Part shown: piece by piece, positions 24,918-32,547 of the stretch | Layout of the letters: every line of letters begins with the position of its first letter | Numbering within the stretch: position 1 is the stretch's first letter | Assembly (NCBI GenBank): GCA_934725105.1 | Contig: CAKVBD010000004.1 | Span: 17,931-81,930 of the forward strand | Direction of reading: 5' to 3' | Origin: an uncultured Bulleidia sp. | GTDB lineage: Bacteria > Bacillota_I > Bacilli_A > Erysipelotrichales > Erysipelotrichaceae | Length of the DNA: 64,000 nucleotides | Notes under the pieces: model-generated | Told to the model about the DNA's origin: nothing | The model's input: the letters and a program-made list of their open reading frames with translations, nothing else | Database searches by the model: none | Program-made: the position numbers and the translations under genes

Positions 24918-25904
24918 ATGATTTATCCATCATTTTTAACAAACGGTTCAACAATAGGAATCTGTGCACCAAGTGCAGGTGCAGGAAAAGATCTAGATAG
25001 CTTTGATGCCTGTTTAGATACACTCAAACAGCAAGGTTACAACATCAAAGAAACACAGCACGTCAGAGTCAATGATCCACGAGGAGGAAGCGCAAAACAA
25101 AGAGGAGATGAATTAAATCAACTCTTCCAAGATCCAGAAGTAGATTTTGTAATGTGTGCAAAAGGCGGAGATTTCTTAAACGAAATGATTCCATACATTT
25201 CATTTGAAACATTAAAAAAACACCCAAAATTCATTATGGGTGCAAGTGATCCAACAGGTGTTCTATATCCATACACAACACTATGCGATGTCGCTACGAT
25301 CTACGGTTTCAATGGAGGATCCAGCTATGATCTAAGACCACTACCAGAATTCGTTACAAACAATCTCGAAATCATCAAAGGGAATCTTGTTGAACAGACA
25401 AACTATCCAGAATATCAGAAAGCATTGCCATGGGATGTAGAAGGATTTGTTCCAGATACAAAAGTTCAATGGAACTGTACACAAGAAGAATTATCCACAT
25501 CTGGTCGATGCATTGGTGGATGTATTGATGTATTAAAAGATTTAATTGGAACAAAGTTTGATGGCACAAAGAAATTTGTTGAAAAGTATGCAAATGACGG
25601 ATTTATCTGGTATTTTGATAACTTCTCACTCAGTGCAGAAGTGCTCTATCGAACACTCATTCAAATGCGCTATGCTGGATGGTTTGAAAACACAAAAGCA
25701 ATCATTGTGGGAAGAACACTGTTTGAATCCAGTGAAACAGGCATGAGCTATCAAGAAGCACTCACTACTTCATGTGAAGATATTCCTGTAATCTATGATG
25801 CAGATATCGGACACACAAATCCACATTTCACAATGATCAATGGTGCAATCCTTAACTTAAACTACAAACACCATCAAGCATCTATTACATTCGACCTTAA
25901 ATAG
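24918..25904 (+). CDS. S66-family peptidase (LD-carboxypeptidase / MccF-like)
   Basis: 328 residues, the usual length for S66 serine peptidases, which cleave the L-D bond of muropeptides (LdcA) or inactivate microcin C (MccF). The nucleophile elbow GASDPTG (Ser near 115), the strand CAKGGDFLNEMI and the catalytic His in DADIGHTNPH near 300 are present. The acidic member of the triad would sit in IWYFDNFSLSAE, where this subfamily appears to differ from LdcA. AAGGAG lies 7 nt before ATG after a TATAAT at 24892-24897. Its last 346 bp are repeated 1187 bp downstream around a toxin-antitoxin cassette, so this copy is probably a chimera of resident 5' and incoming 3' sequence. Confidence 0.9.
   Translation: MIYPSFLTNGSTIGICAPSAGAGKDLDSFDACLDTLKQQGYNIKETQHVRVNDPRGGSAKQRGDELNQLFQDPEVDFVMCAKGGDFLNEMIPYISFETLKKHPKFIMGASDPTGVLYPYTTLCDVATIYGFNGGSSYDLRPLPEFVTNNLEIIKGNLVEQTNYPEYQKALPWDVEGFVPDTKVQWNCTQEELSTSGRCIGGCIDVLKDLIGTKFDGTKKFVEKYANDGFIWYFDNFSLSAEVLYRTLIQMRYAGWFENTKAIIVGRTLFESSETGMSYQEALTTSCEDIPVIYDADIGHTNPHFTMINGAILNLNYKHHQASITFDLK
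25559..25904 (+). repeat. Direct repeat, copy 1 (3' end of the S66 peptidase gene)
   Basis: 346 bp aligned without gaps to 26746-27091. The first ~295 bp are identical; all seven differences fall in the last ~50 bp (six silent including the stop codon, one His to Gln). Confidence 0.95.
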
Positions 25905-25915
25905 AATGCCATTGC

Positions 25916-25944
25916 TTGCTATTTGAGTCAAATTGGCGTATAAT
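25916..25944 (+). promoter_or_regulatory. Promoter and palindromic operator candidate of the toxin-antitoxin operon
   Basis: TTGCTA at 25916-25921 and TATAAT at 25939-25944 with a 17-nt spacer. The spacer holds a perfect palindrome TTTGAGTCAAA (25922-25932), a fitting operator for a ribbon-helix-helix antitoxin. Confidence 0.65.
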
Positions 25945-25974
25945 TGTTTCAAGTAAAGAAAGGAGATGCTCAAA

Positions 25975-26271
25975 ATGAAAACCATCAGTATCAGATTAGA
26001 GGATTCAATTTACGAAGAGCTGGGTGTAATGCTTGATGCAATGGGTCAGACAAAGCAGACTTTTTACGAGACTTTTACCAGAACTGCATTAAGAGAAAGA
26101 AGCATTCCGTTCATTATCAAAGCACCGCTTTCAGATCCACACACAAATAACAATAGCAAGTTAGAAGCTTTTACAAGGCTCGAGGCATCCAGAAAAGCTA
26201 CTACGGGGACAATTGATTATGAAGCCGAAAGAGAGGATGCGATGAATGAAAAATTCGGTACTATTGATTGA
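25975..26271 (+). CDS. RelB/DinJ-type antitoxin
   Basis: 98 residues from the ATG at 25975, which has AAAGGAG 9-10 nt upstream; the frame's earlier ATG at 25966 overlaps the ribosome site. The N-terminal KTISIRLEDSIYEELGVMLDA is the ribbon-helix-helix DNA-binding part and GQTKQTFYETFTRTALRERSIPF the conserved antitoxin core of the RelB/DinJ family. The C-terminal ~40 residues should wrap the toxin. It overlaps the PIN toxin gene by 26 nt. Antitoxins of this family usually pair with RelE/YafQ-type toxins, so a PIN partner is less common. It should repress its own promoter. Confidence 0.88.
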   Translation: MKTISIRLEDSIYEELGVMLDAMGQTKQTFYETFTRTALRERSIPFIIKAPLSDPHTNNNSKLEAFTRLEASRKATTGTIDYEAEREDAMNEKFGTID

Positions 26272-26668
26272 TACAAACATTCTTCTAAATTACATTACGA
26301 ATCGAGAGGATCCATATCTTGAACAATCTGTAGAAATTGTTAGAAAGTGTGCAATTGGTGAATGTACTGGTTACATTGCATTTCATACACTTTCCACTCT
26401 CTGGTACGTGCTAAGAAAGCGCAGTGACAGTGTTCGCAGACAAAATTTAAAAGATTTATGTGAAATATTTACTGTTGCAGTTGCATCACAGGAAGAGATC
26501 ATTGACGCAATCGAGAAAGATTTCTTTGAGGATTTCGAGGATTGTCTGCAGGATAAATGTGCAAAAGAGGTCGGAGCTGATTACATCATCACTTGCAATG
26601 TAAGAGATTTCGAAAATTCTGAGGTTCCTGCGATTACACCAGATGAATTTATAAAGATTTACAGATAA
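26246..26668 (+). CDS. PIN-domain ribonuclease toxin (VapC-like)
   Basis: 140 residues. PIN-domain acidic residues are visible: LLIDTNILLNYI (Asp9), a Glu-rich middle, FEDFEDCLQDKCAKEVGADYI (the Glu/Asp cluster near 100-112) and ITCNVRDF near 122-129. Such toxins cleave tRNA or rRNA using Mg2+ held by these acids. The start lies inside the antitoxin gene, a typical translationally coupled arrangement. The 140-residue length and DFEDCLQ pattern fit the 'PIN domain, DUF3368/COG2402-like' group. A terminator follows about 20 bp downstream. Confidence 0.88.
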   Translation: MKNSVLLIDTNILLNYITNREDPYLEQSVEIVRKCAIGECTGYIAFHTLSTLWYVLRKRSDSVRRQNLKDLCEIFTVAVASQEEIIDAIEKDFFEDFEDCLQDKCAKEVGADYIITCNVRDFENSEVPAITPDEFIKIYR

Positions 26669-26687
26669 AGATACAAAAAGAGGCTAG

Positions 26688-26719
26688 AGCACCAATCAGA
26701 AATGGTAGGTGCTTTTCTT
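26688..26719 (+). terminator. Terminator of the toxin-antitoxin operon
   Basis: AGCACC pairs with GGTGCT across a 14-nt loop and is followed by TTTTCTT. Confidence 0.65.
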
Positions 26720-26745
26720 ATGTATGATTTTTGGAAAGAATGAGA

Positions 26746-27091
26746 TGATGGCACAAAGAAATTTGTTGAAAAGTATGCAAATGACGGATTTATCTGGTAT
26801 TTTGATAACTTCTCACTCAGTGCAGAAGTGCTCTATCGAACACTCATTCAAATGCGCTATGCTGGATGGTTTGAAAACACAAAAGCAATCATTGTGGGAA
26901 GAACACTGTTTGAATCCAGTGAAACAGGCATGAGCTATCAAGAAGCACTCACTACTTCATGTGAAGATATTCCTGTAATCTATGATGCAGATATCGGACA
27001 CACAAATCCACATTTCACAATGATCAATGGTGCAATCCTTAATTTAAACTACAAACAGCATCAAGCATCTATTACATTTGATCTCAAGTAA
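26746..27091 (+). pseudogene. Duplicated 3' fragment of the S66 peptidase gene (direct repeat copy 2)
   Basis: This fragment encodes the last ~114 residues of the S66 peptidase (from GTKKFVEKYAND to ITFDLK) and has no 5' part or start signals. It is aligned base for base with 25559-25904. The native-looking terminator follows this copy rather than the complete gene, so this is probably the original 3' end left behind when the toxin-antitoxin cassette arrived. Confidence 0.93.
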
Positions 27092-27092
27092 A

Positions 27093-27115
27093 AATGCAGT
27101 CAATGACTGCACTTT
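27093..27115. terminator. Terminator between the S66 fragment and the S9 peptidase
   Basis: TGCAGTC/GACTGCA stem with an AAT loop followed by TTTTATTTT. It can serve the plus strand and, through the A run, the minus strand. Confidence 0.8.
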
Positions 27116-29079
27116 TATTTTGCATATTTATCAAACCAGTTCGTGATTTCTGTTAAGCGACGAATACGATGCTTTGGTTTACCACTACGGCTCAATTCAT
27201 GTGTTTCCCCATGGAAGATACACATTCTCGTTTCAATACCTTTCAGTGCTAATGCCTGCATCATCTGCATGCCTTCTGGCAAAGGACATCTATGATCCTG
27301 ATCAGAATGAATAAACAATGTAGGTGTTTTCGCATTCTCAGCATATTTCAAAGGAGAATGCTCCCACAATATATCAAATGCAAATGGAGAAGATGCACCA
27401 CATTGATCCGGATTAAAGTAAGGACCAATATCACTCATAAAACTCTTAGAAATCCAGTTAGAGATACTTCTTTGACTCACTGCACAACAGAAACGATCCG
27501 TATGACCAATGATCCAGTTTGTCATGAAACCACCATAGGAGCCACCCGTTTCACAAATTCTATCTGGATCAATTGCTGGAAAGTGCTGCAATACTGCATC
27601 TGTAAAATCCATCAGATTCTTATAGTCAACATCACCATACAATCCACGAATATCCGCAAACGCATCGCCTCTACCATCAGATCCTCTTATATTTGTAAAG
27701 AATACAAAGTATCCTTCACTCGCCCAGACCTGCATTTCATGGAAGAAAGATTCCCCATACGCAGCTCTAGGTCCACCATGAATATCAAATACCGCAGGAT
27801 ATTTCTGACTAGGATCATAATCCATTGGTAACAGTACCCATCCATTTAATGTTTCTCCTTCAGAAACATAAGTCATCTTTTGTGGACGTGCAATATAGCG
27901 ATTGCTCATTGCTGCATCATTATGATGCGTTAGACAACGGATATTATTTCCATCCATGTCCATTACATACACTTCCTGAATATGATTCCATGTACTACCA
28001 ATGAATGCAATTTGATGGTTCTTGATATCAAAGCAATGGATTGTATATCCTTCTGGTTTCATAATTGTTAAGTTAAATTGCTGATCATAGTCATAGATAA
28101 CAGTTTCATAGTCTTCTGTCGCAAGGGTATAGTAATGATCATGCAATGTTGTATAACCTTTTCCACCACCCAATGCCATGTCAGATGCAATGGAACTATA
28201 TAAAGATACTTTTGGTTTGAATAGTTCTGTAACGTTTTCTTTTTCTAGTTTACAGATCTTTGTTGTTTCATTGACACCATATTCTTTGTGATCTGTAGCA
28301 TGCACATACAATTGATCATGCATTACAAATGGTTTAGAAAAAGTGTAATCATTCTTAGAATAGATTGTTTCAACTGCATTTGTTTCAATATCATATGCAT
28401 ACACCTGATTAAACAAAGATTCACGCGCATGACGATCTTGCCCTGTATAGATTACTTTATTTCCTTCTACAATAAATTCACTCACATCAAAAGAAGGTTC
28501 TGTAATACGTTCCACATGCATAGGATCTAAATGCACCACAAACAATGCATTACGCATACCATTGATAAAATGTTTTCCATTATACCAGTAAGGCAATTCA
28601 TCAACGACCTGATAGTTTTCCTTTTCATCTTTCGCAGCTTCTAAATAGTTCTTTCTATCAGTTTCGTTCATTTTGTATACGTCAGCTGCGTGCATATCGA
28701 TTGTAGCTGTAGCTATCAATGTTTTCTCATCTACAACTTTCAATGCATTCATCGCAAATGGCAATGTGAAATACTTCATTGCTTCTCCACCATGAATACA
28801 AATCTGATAGAGATCTGTTGTATATGCTTCTGTATCCTCTGTACTTCTTTGTAACAATAAAGTTTCATCATCCAGCCAGCACACAATCGTTGCATCTATT
28901 GTGGATGTAAGCTGTTTAGAAATACCATTTTCAATGATCCAGATATCTCTACGATATCCTTGTTTCTTTTCATCGCTCTTTGCAACCTGGTATGCAAGCA
29001 CTGTCCCACTTGGGTTATACTGCAGGTTTTCTAGAAATTTATATTCCAGTAAATCTTCAATTAATACTTTCTGACTCAT
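27115..29079 (-). CDS. S9-family prolyl oligopeptidase-type serine peptidase
   Basis: 654 residues. Residues 1-400 form a beta-propeller-like domain of repeated strands; residues ~410-654 are an alpha/beta-hydrolase. The catalytic Ser lies in GGSYGGFMTNW, the Asp in IHSDQDHRCPL and the His in FHGETHELSRSG, all in order. DIHGGPRAAYGESFF supplies the oxyanion-hole strand. It belongs to the acylaminoacyl-peptidase/DPP-like S9C group, cytoplasmic enzymes that clear short or N-blocked peptides. No signal peptide is seen. AAAGGAAG is about 8 nt before ATG. It follows the large hybrid kinase on the same strand with a 13-nt gap, so the two are probably one transcript. Confidence 0.94.
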   Translation of the reverse strand: MSQKVLIEDLLEYKFLENLQYNPSGTVLAYQVAKSDEKKQGYRRDIWIIENGISKQLTSTIDATIVCWLDDETLLLQRSTEDTEAYTTDLYQICIHGGEAMKYFTLPFAMNALKVVDEKTLIATATIDMHAADVYKMNETDRKNYLEAAKDEKENYQVVDELPYWYNGKHFINGMRNALFVVHLDPMHVERITEPSFDVSEFIVEGNKVIYTGQDRHARESLFNQVYAYDIETNAVETIYSKNDYTFSKPFVMHDQLYVHATDHKEYGVNETTKICKLEKENVTELFKPKVSLYSSIASDMALGGGKGYTTLHDHYYTLATEDYETVIYDYDQQFNLTIMKPEGYTIHCFDIKNHQIAFIGSTWNHIQEVYVMDMDGNNIRCLTHHNDAAMSNRYIARPQKMTYVSEGETLNGWVLLPMDYDPSQKYPAVFDIHGGPRAAYGESFFHEMQVWASEGYFVFFTNIRGSDGRGDAFADIRGLYGDVDYKNLMDFTDAVLQHFPAIDPDRICETGGSYGGFMTNWIIGHTDRFCCAVSQRSISNWISKSFMSDIGPYFNPDQCGASSPFAFDILWEHSPLKYAENAKTPTLFIHSDQDHRCPLPEGMQMMQALALKGIETRMCIFHGETHELSRSGKPKHRIRRLTEITNWFDKYAK

Positions 29080-29092
29080 AAAATCACTTCCT

Positions 29093-32000
29093 TTATTTCA
29101 AACATTTTCTAATTGTTCGAATCAATAGTTTTTCATCTAATGGTTTGGCAAGATAGTCATTCATACCAGCCAGTTTTCCACGCATGATATCATCCGAAAA
29201 AGCATTGGCACTCAATGCGATAATCGGAATCGAAGAAGCATCTTTCCTTTGTAGAGTTCGAATTCTTCTTGTAGCTTCTAGACCATTCATTCTAGGCATC
29301 AAAACATCCATCAATATCATCGCATAATATCCAGGGTTAGACTTTTCAAAACACTCCAATGCCTGTACACCATCTTCAACACAATCCACAATGATTCCAT
29401 TGTTTTCAAGAAAGAATTTCACAACTTCCGTATTCAATTCATTATCTTCCACAACAAGTGCTCTCAAACCTTCTAAGCTGAAATGATTCTCTGCTGGATT
29501 GTCATATTTGATCTCTTCTCCAATTGCAAATGTCATACAGACTTTAATATCTGTTCCAACATTTTTCTTACTGTTCACTTCAATGGTTCCATTTAACTTA
29601 TCTACAAGTTTCTTCACAATAGCTAAACCTAATCCACTGCCTTCATATGTAGAACGACTTGTCGTTTTTTCTTGTGAGAATGCATCAAATGCATACTTCA
29701 TAAACTCTTCAGACATGCCAACGCCATTATCTTTACATCCAAACTCTACCGTTACATGCGTATCATCATGATCAACTTCTCTGTAGTAGACAACAACGTT
29801 TCCGTTTTCCTCTGTAAACTTCACCGCATTTTCAGCCAGGTTCGCTATGATTCTATTAATATATAAAGCATTACTAATGACATATAGATATTGGATATTT
29901 GTTTGATCAATATCCATATGGAACACAATATTCTTTTCTTTCGCTTTTTTCCATGATTTCACACATGCATCCTGCACAGTATCAACAATAGGCAAAGGCA
30001 TACATGTGACTGCTGATACATCTGTTTCAAGCTTATTCAATTCCAGAATATTATTTACTAAAGTCACAAGATAGTCCAAAGATTCATTCACTTTTGTTTT
30101 TAATGAACGACGCATCTCTAGATCATTTGGATATTGATCTGACATACGTAACATTCCAATCATTCCATTCAATGGTGTACGGATATCATGAGACATATTA
30201 GAAAGGAATCGATTCTTTGCTTCCACTTCACGTCTTGCTTCTTCTGCTTCATAATGCAAATTCAATTCTCTTCGCTTCGCTTCACTAATACTGCGTATCG
30301 TACAAAGGATCTCAACTACAGTTCCATTTTCATCACGATTTTTCGCAATCAACACAAGACGATGCCAGTTGCCATCAAGCATCTTATATTCCGTAACCGT
30401 TTCATCATCCTTCGACAAATGATTTCGAATCGTTTCAAAATTTGTGAATTCATTCAACATGTCTCGATATTCAAACGCAACACTCTCTTCACATCTTTCT
30501 TTAAACCGTTTTGACGCACAGCCTTTATTCCCTGTGAAATGATGTACTTCATTGTCATGAGATATCTCTTCATATTCATCTTTTTCAAGGTTAATCAAAT
30601 AGATGGAACAATATGATTTCGCAATTGTAGAGATGATTTCATTACTTTCATTCACTTCTTCATATGCCTGCTGAATTTGCTTTTGAATTGCTTTTTCTTT
30701 TTCCATGATATCGTCAATATATCGGAAACCTAGAAGTGCATAACAATGCTTTTCATCTTCTCTTACTTTTACTGCCTGTGCTTCAAAAAACTTCTGATGA
30801 CTTTTATTGGAAAGACTTTGATAGTGGTACGTAATACGACCATTTTCATTTAAGTTCTTTTTCAGATTTTCACAGTTAAACCAACCTAAAAATTCTTTTT
30901 GTTCGTTCTCTGAAATATATAAAGTTGCATATCGTTTACTATAATTATCAAAATTATAGAACACTTGTCTTTTCAGAATTTCTTCTGCATTTGTATTTGA
31001 AGAAATATGTACGGATTCAAATGTTTTAGAATTCAACTCAATAAAATATACTGCCGTAAAGTCAGAACATAACTTATCAAGAATATCTTTTTCTCTTTCA
31101 ATTTTATGTAAAGCAGTTTCCAATTGATCATTCTTTTTGATTTCTTCCAGAACGACTTCATTCACATCTTTAAATCCCATGACAAATGAATGATCATTTT
31201 CATCTAGTTTCGCAAAGGAAATCTGATAATACGCTAACTGACCATAAGCATTTCTCTGATAAATGATTTGATACGTTGGATTTTCTTCAATTTCTTTCAA
31301 CACTTTTTCATATGCTGTGTCTTTTAAGAACTGTGCACGATTTTCTTCATCAATATAGTGTTCTGCATAATCTCTCATCGATTCTGTATAATGATTGATT
31401 TTACTAAATGCATCAAGAGATTCTTGAATGACCCATTCTGCATATTTATATCGACAAAGTTCACACGACTGATCATCATGAATCAGCCACATCGTTACAT
31501 ATTCATTAGCAAGACCATCAATGATGCGTCTCTGCTTTTCTTCTTTTTGTTTTCTCGCATTGATATCAATAAAGATTCCACAGACACTCTTGATCTTTCC
31601 ATTTTTATTCCACACCGTTTTACCAATGGAATGCACCCATTGATATTCACCATTCGAGTTTCTTAATCGGAATTCATCATCATGTTGTTCATTAAGATTG
31701 CGTAATGCTTTAAATTGATCAATGGATTGTTTTACTTTATCCACATCCTCTGGATGTACATACGACAAAAAAGAGCGAAAACCACTCGAAAAATCTTCAT
31801 ACGCATACTGGAACATTCGACATAATGCATGATTGCCATGATATGTAAGTGGATTTTCATCTTCATCAAAGATGATTTTCCATCTCGCAGTTCCTAACGA
31901 TTCATAAATTGCATCATCACTCTCTTCACTCGTAAAGATCCAGATAGATAAATTCTCGTCCTGCTTTGAATAAGATTTAATTTGCAGCTTTATTAAATCA

Positions 32001-32362
32001 CCATCACTTTTACAGTAAAGATAACATAGTTCTGATTTTTCCTTCAAAACAGAATAAACATATTCATAATCCATCACATGCTCAAAAACACTTCGATAAG
32101 ATTCCTTCACAAATCGATTACGATACATATTTAATACCATTGAAAACTTCCAGTCATCCACTTCAGAAAGTGTTGGAAAATATTCTGGTGTAATGATTTC
32201 TCGAAAATGATCTGTTTGTCTATCCACGACATAAACACCTAAATACTTAGGTGCGATTAATTTTATAAATTGCTCACTGTCATTTTTTTCTTGTAATAAT
32301 TGTGAGTATTTCAACTCTCTATTAAATGCGGAGTCTGTTCCATTATTTGCATAGTGTCTCAC
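29093..32362 (-). CDS. Large PAS-containing hybrid histidine kinase / response regulator (GTG start)
   Basis: 1089 residues with no clear membrane segment, so it is a cytoplasmic sensor. The N-terminal ~700 residues hold several PAS-like units; the best is near 160-270 (DEDENPLTYHGNHALCRMF, then EYQWVHSIGKTVWNKNGKI). HisKA follows with MSHDIRTPLNG (His near 725), HATPase with DNGVGMSEEF and GSGLGLAIV, and a receiver with LVVEDNELNTE and Asp in LMDVLMPRMNG near 1018. No HPt or DNA-binding domain. The start is a GTG at 32362 with AAAGGAG 6 nt upstream, a strong ribosome site; no ATG competes. It probably shares a transcript with the S9 peptidase gene. Confidence 0.87.
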   Translation of the reverse strand: MRHYANNGTDSAFNRELKYSQLLQEKNDSEQFIKLIAPKYLGVYVVDRQTDHFREIITPEYFPTLSEVDDWKFSMVLNMYRNRFVKESYRSVFEHVMDYEYVYSVLKEKSELCYLYCKSDGDLIKLQIKSYSKQDENLSIWIFTSEESDDAIYESLGTARWKIIFDEDENPLTYHGNHALCRMFQYAYEDFSSGFRSFLSYVHPEDVDKVKQSIDQFKALRNLNEQHDDEFRLRNSNGEYQWVHSIGKTVWNKNGKIKSVCGIFIDINARKQKEEKQRRIIDGLANEYVTMWLIHDDQSCELCRYKYAEWVIQESLDAFSKINHYTESMRDYAEHYIDEENRAQFLKDTAYEKVLKEIEENPTYQIIYQRNAYGQLAYYQISFAKLDENDHSFVMGFKDVNEVVLEEIKKNDQLETALHKIEREKDILDKLCSDFTAVYFIELNSKTFESVHISSNTNAEEILKRQVFYNFDNYSKRYATLYISENEQKEFLGWFNCENLKKNLNENGRITYHYQSLSNKSHQKFFEAQAVKVREDEKHCYALLGFRYIDDIMEKEKAIQKQIQQAYEEVNESNEIISTIAKSYCSIYLINLEKDEYEEISHDNEVHHFTGNKGCASKRFKERCEESVAFEYRDMLNEFTNFETIRNHLSKDDETVTEYKMLDGNWHRLVLIAKNRDENGTVVEILCTIRSISEAKRRELNLHYEAEEARREVEAKNRFLSNMSHDIRTPLNGMIGMLRMSDQYPNDLEMRRSLKTKVNESLDYLVTLVNNILELNKLETDVSAVTCMPLPIVDTVQDACVKSWKKAKEKNIVFHMDIDQTNIQYLYVISNALYINRIIANLAENAVKFTEENGNVVVYYREVDHDDTHVTVEFGCKDNGVGMSEEFMKYAFDAFSQEKTTSRSTYEGSGLGLAIVKKLVDKLNGTIEVNSKKNVGTDIKVCMTFAIGEEIKYDNPAENHFSLEGLRALVVEDNELNTEVVKFFLENNGIIVDCVEDGVQALECFEKSNPGYYAMILMDVLMPRMNGLEATRRIRTLQRKDASSIPIIALSANAFSDDIMRGKLAGMNDYLAKPLDEKLLIRTIRKCLK

Positions 32363-32478
32363 ACAAGGCTCCTTTCTATTAAGGAAATATCTAGTAATGA
32401 TAATATAAATTGAGAATGATCATAGTTCAAGTAAAATTGAGTGAAAAAAGAAAAAATTACGATAATCACCCACAAAGC

Positions 32479-32525
32479 AAAAAACAGCTTCAAAAGGCTT
32501 ATTCATGCCATTTAAAGCTGTTTTC
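32479..32525 (-). terminator. Terminator of the flavinylated reductase gene
   Basis: On the minus strand AAAACAGCTT pairs with AAGCTGTTTT around a loop that itself contains a small GGC/GCC hairpin, followed by T residues. Confidence 0.8.
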
Positions 32526-32547
32526 ATTTCTTGAAACTCCTAAAGAA

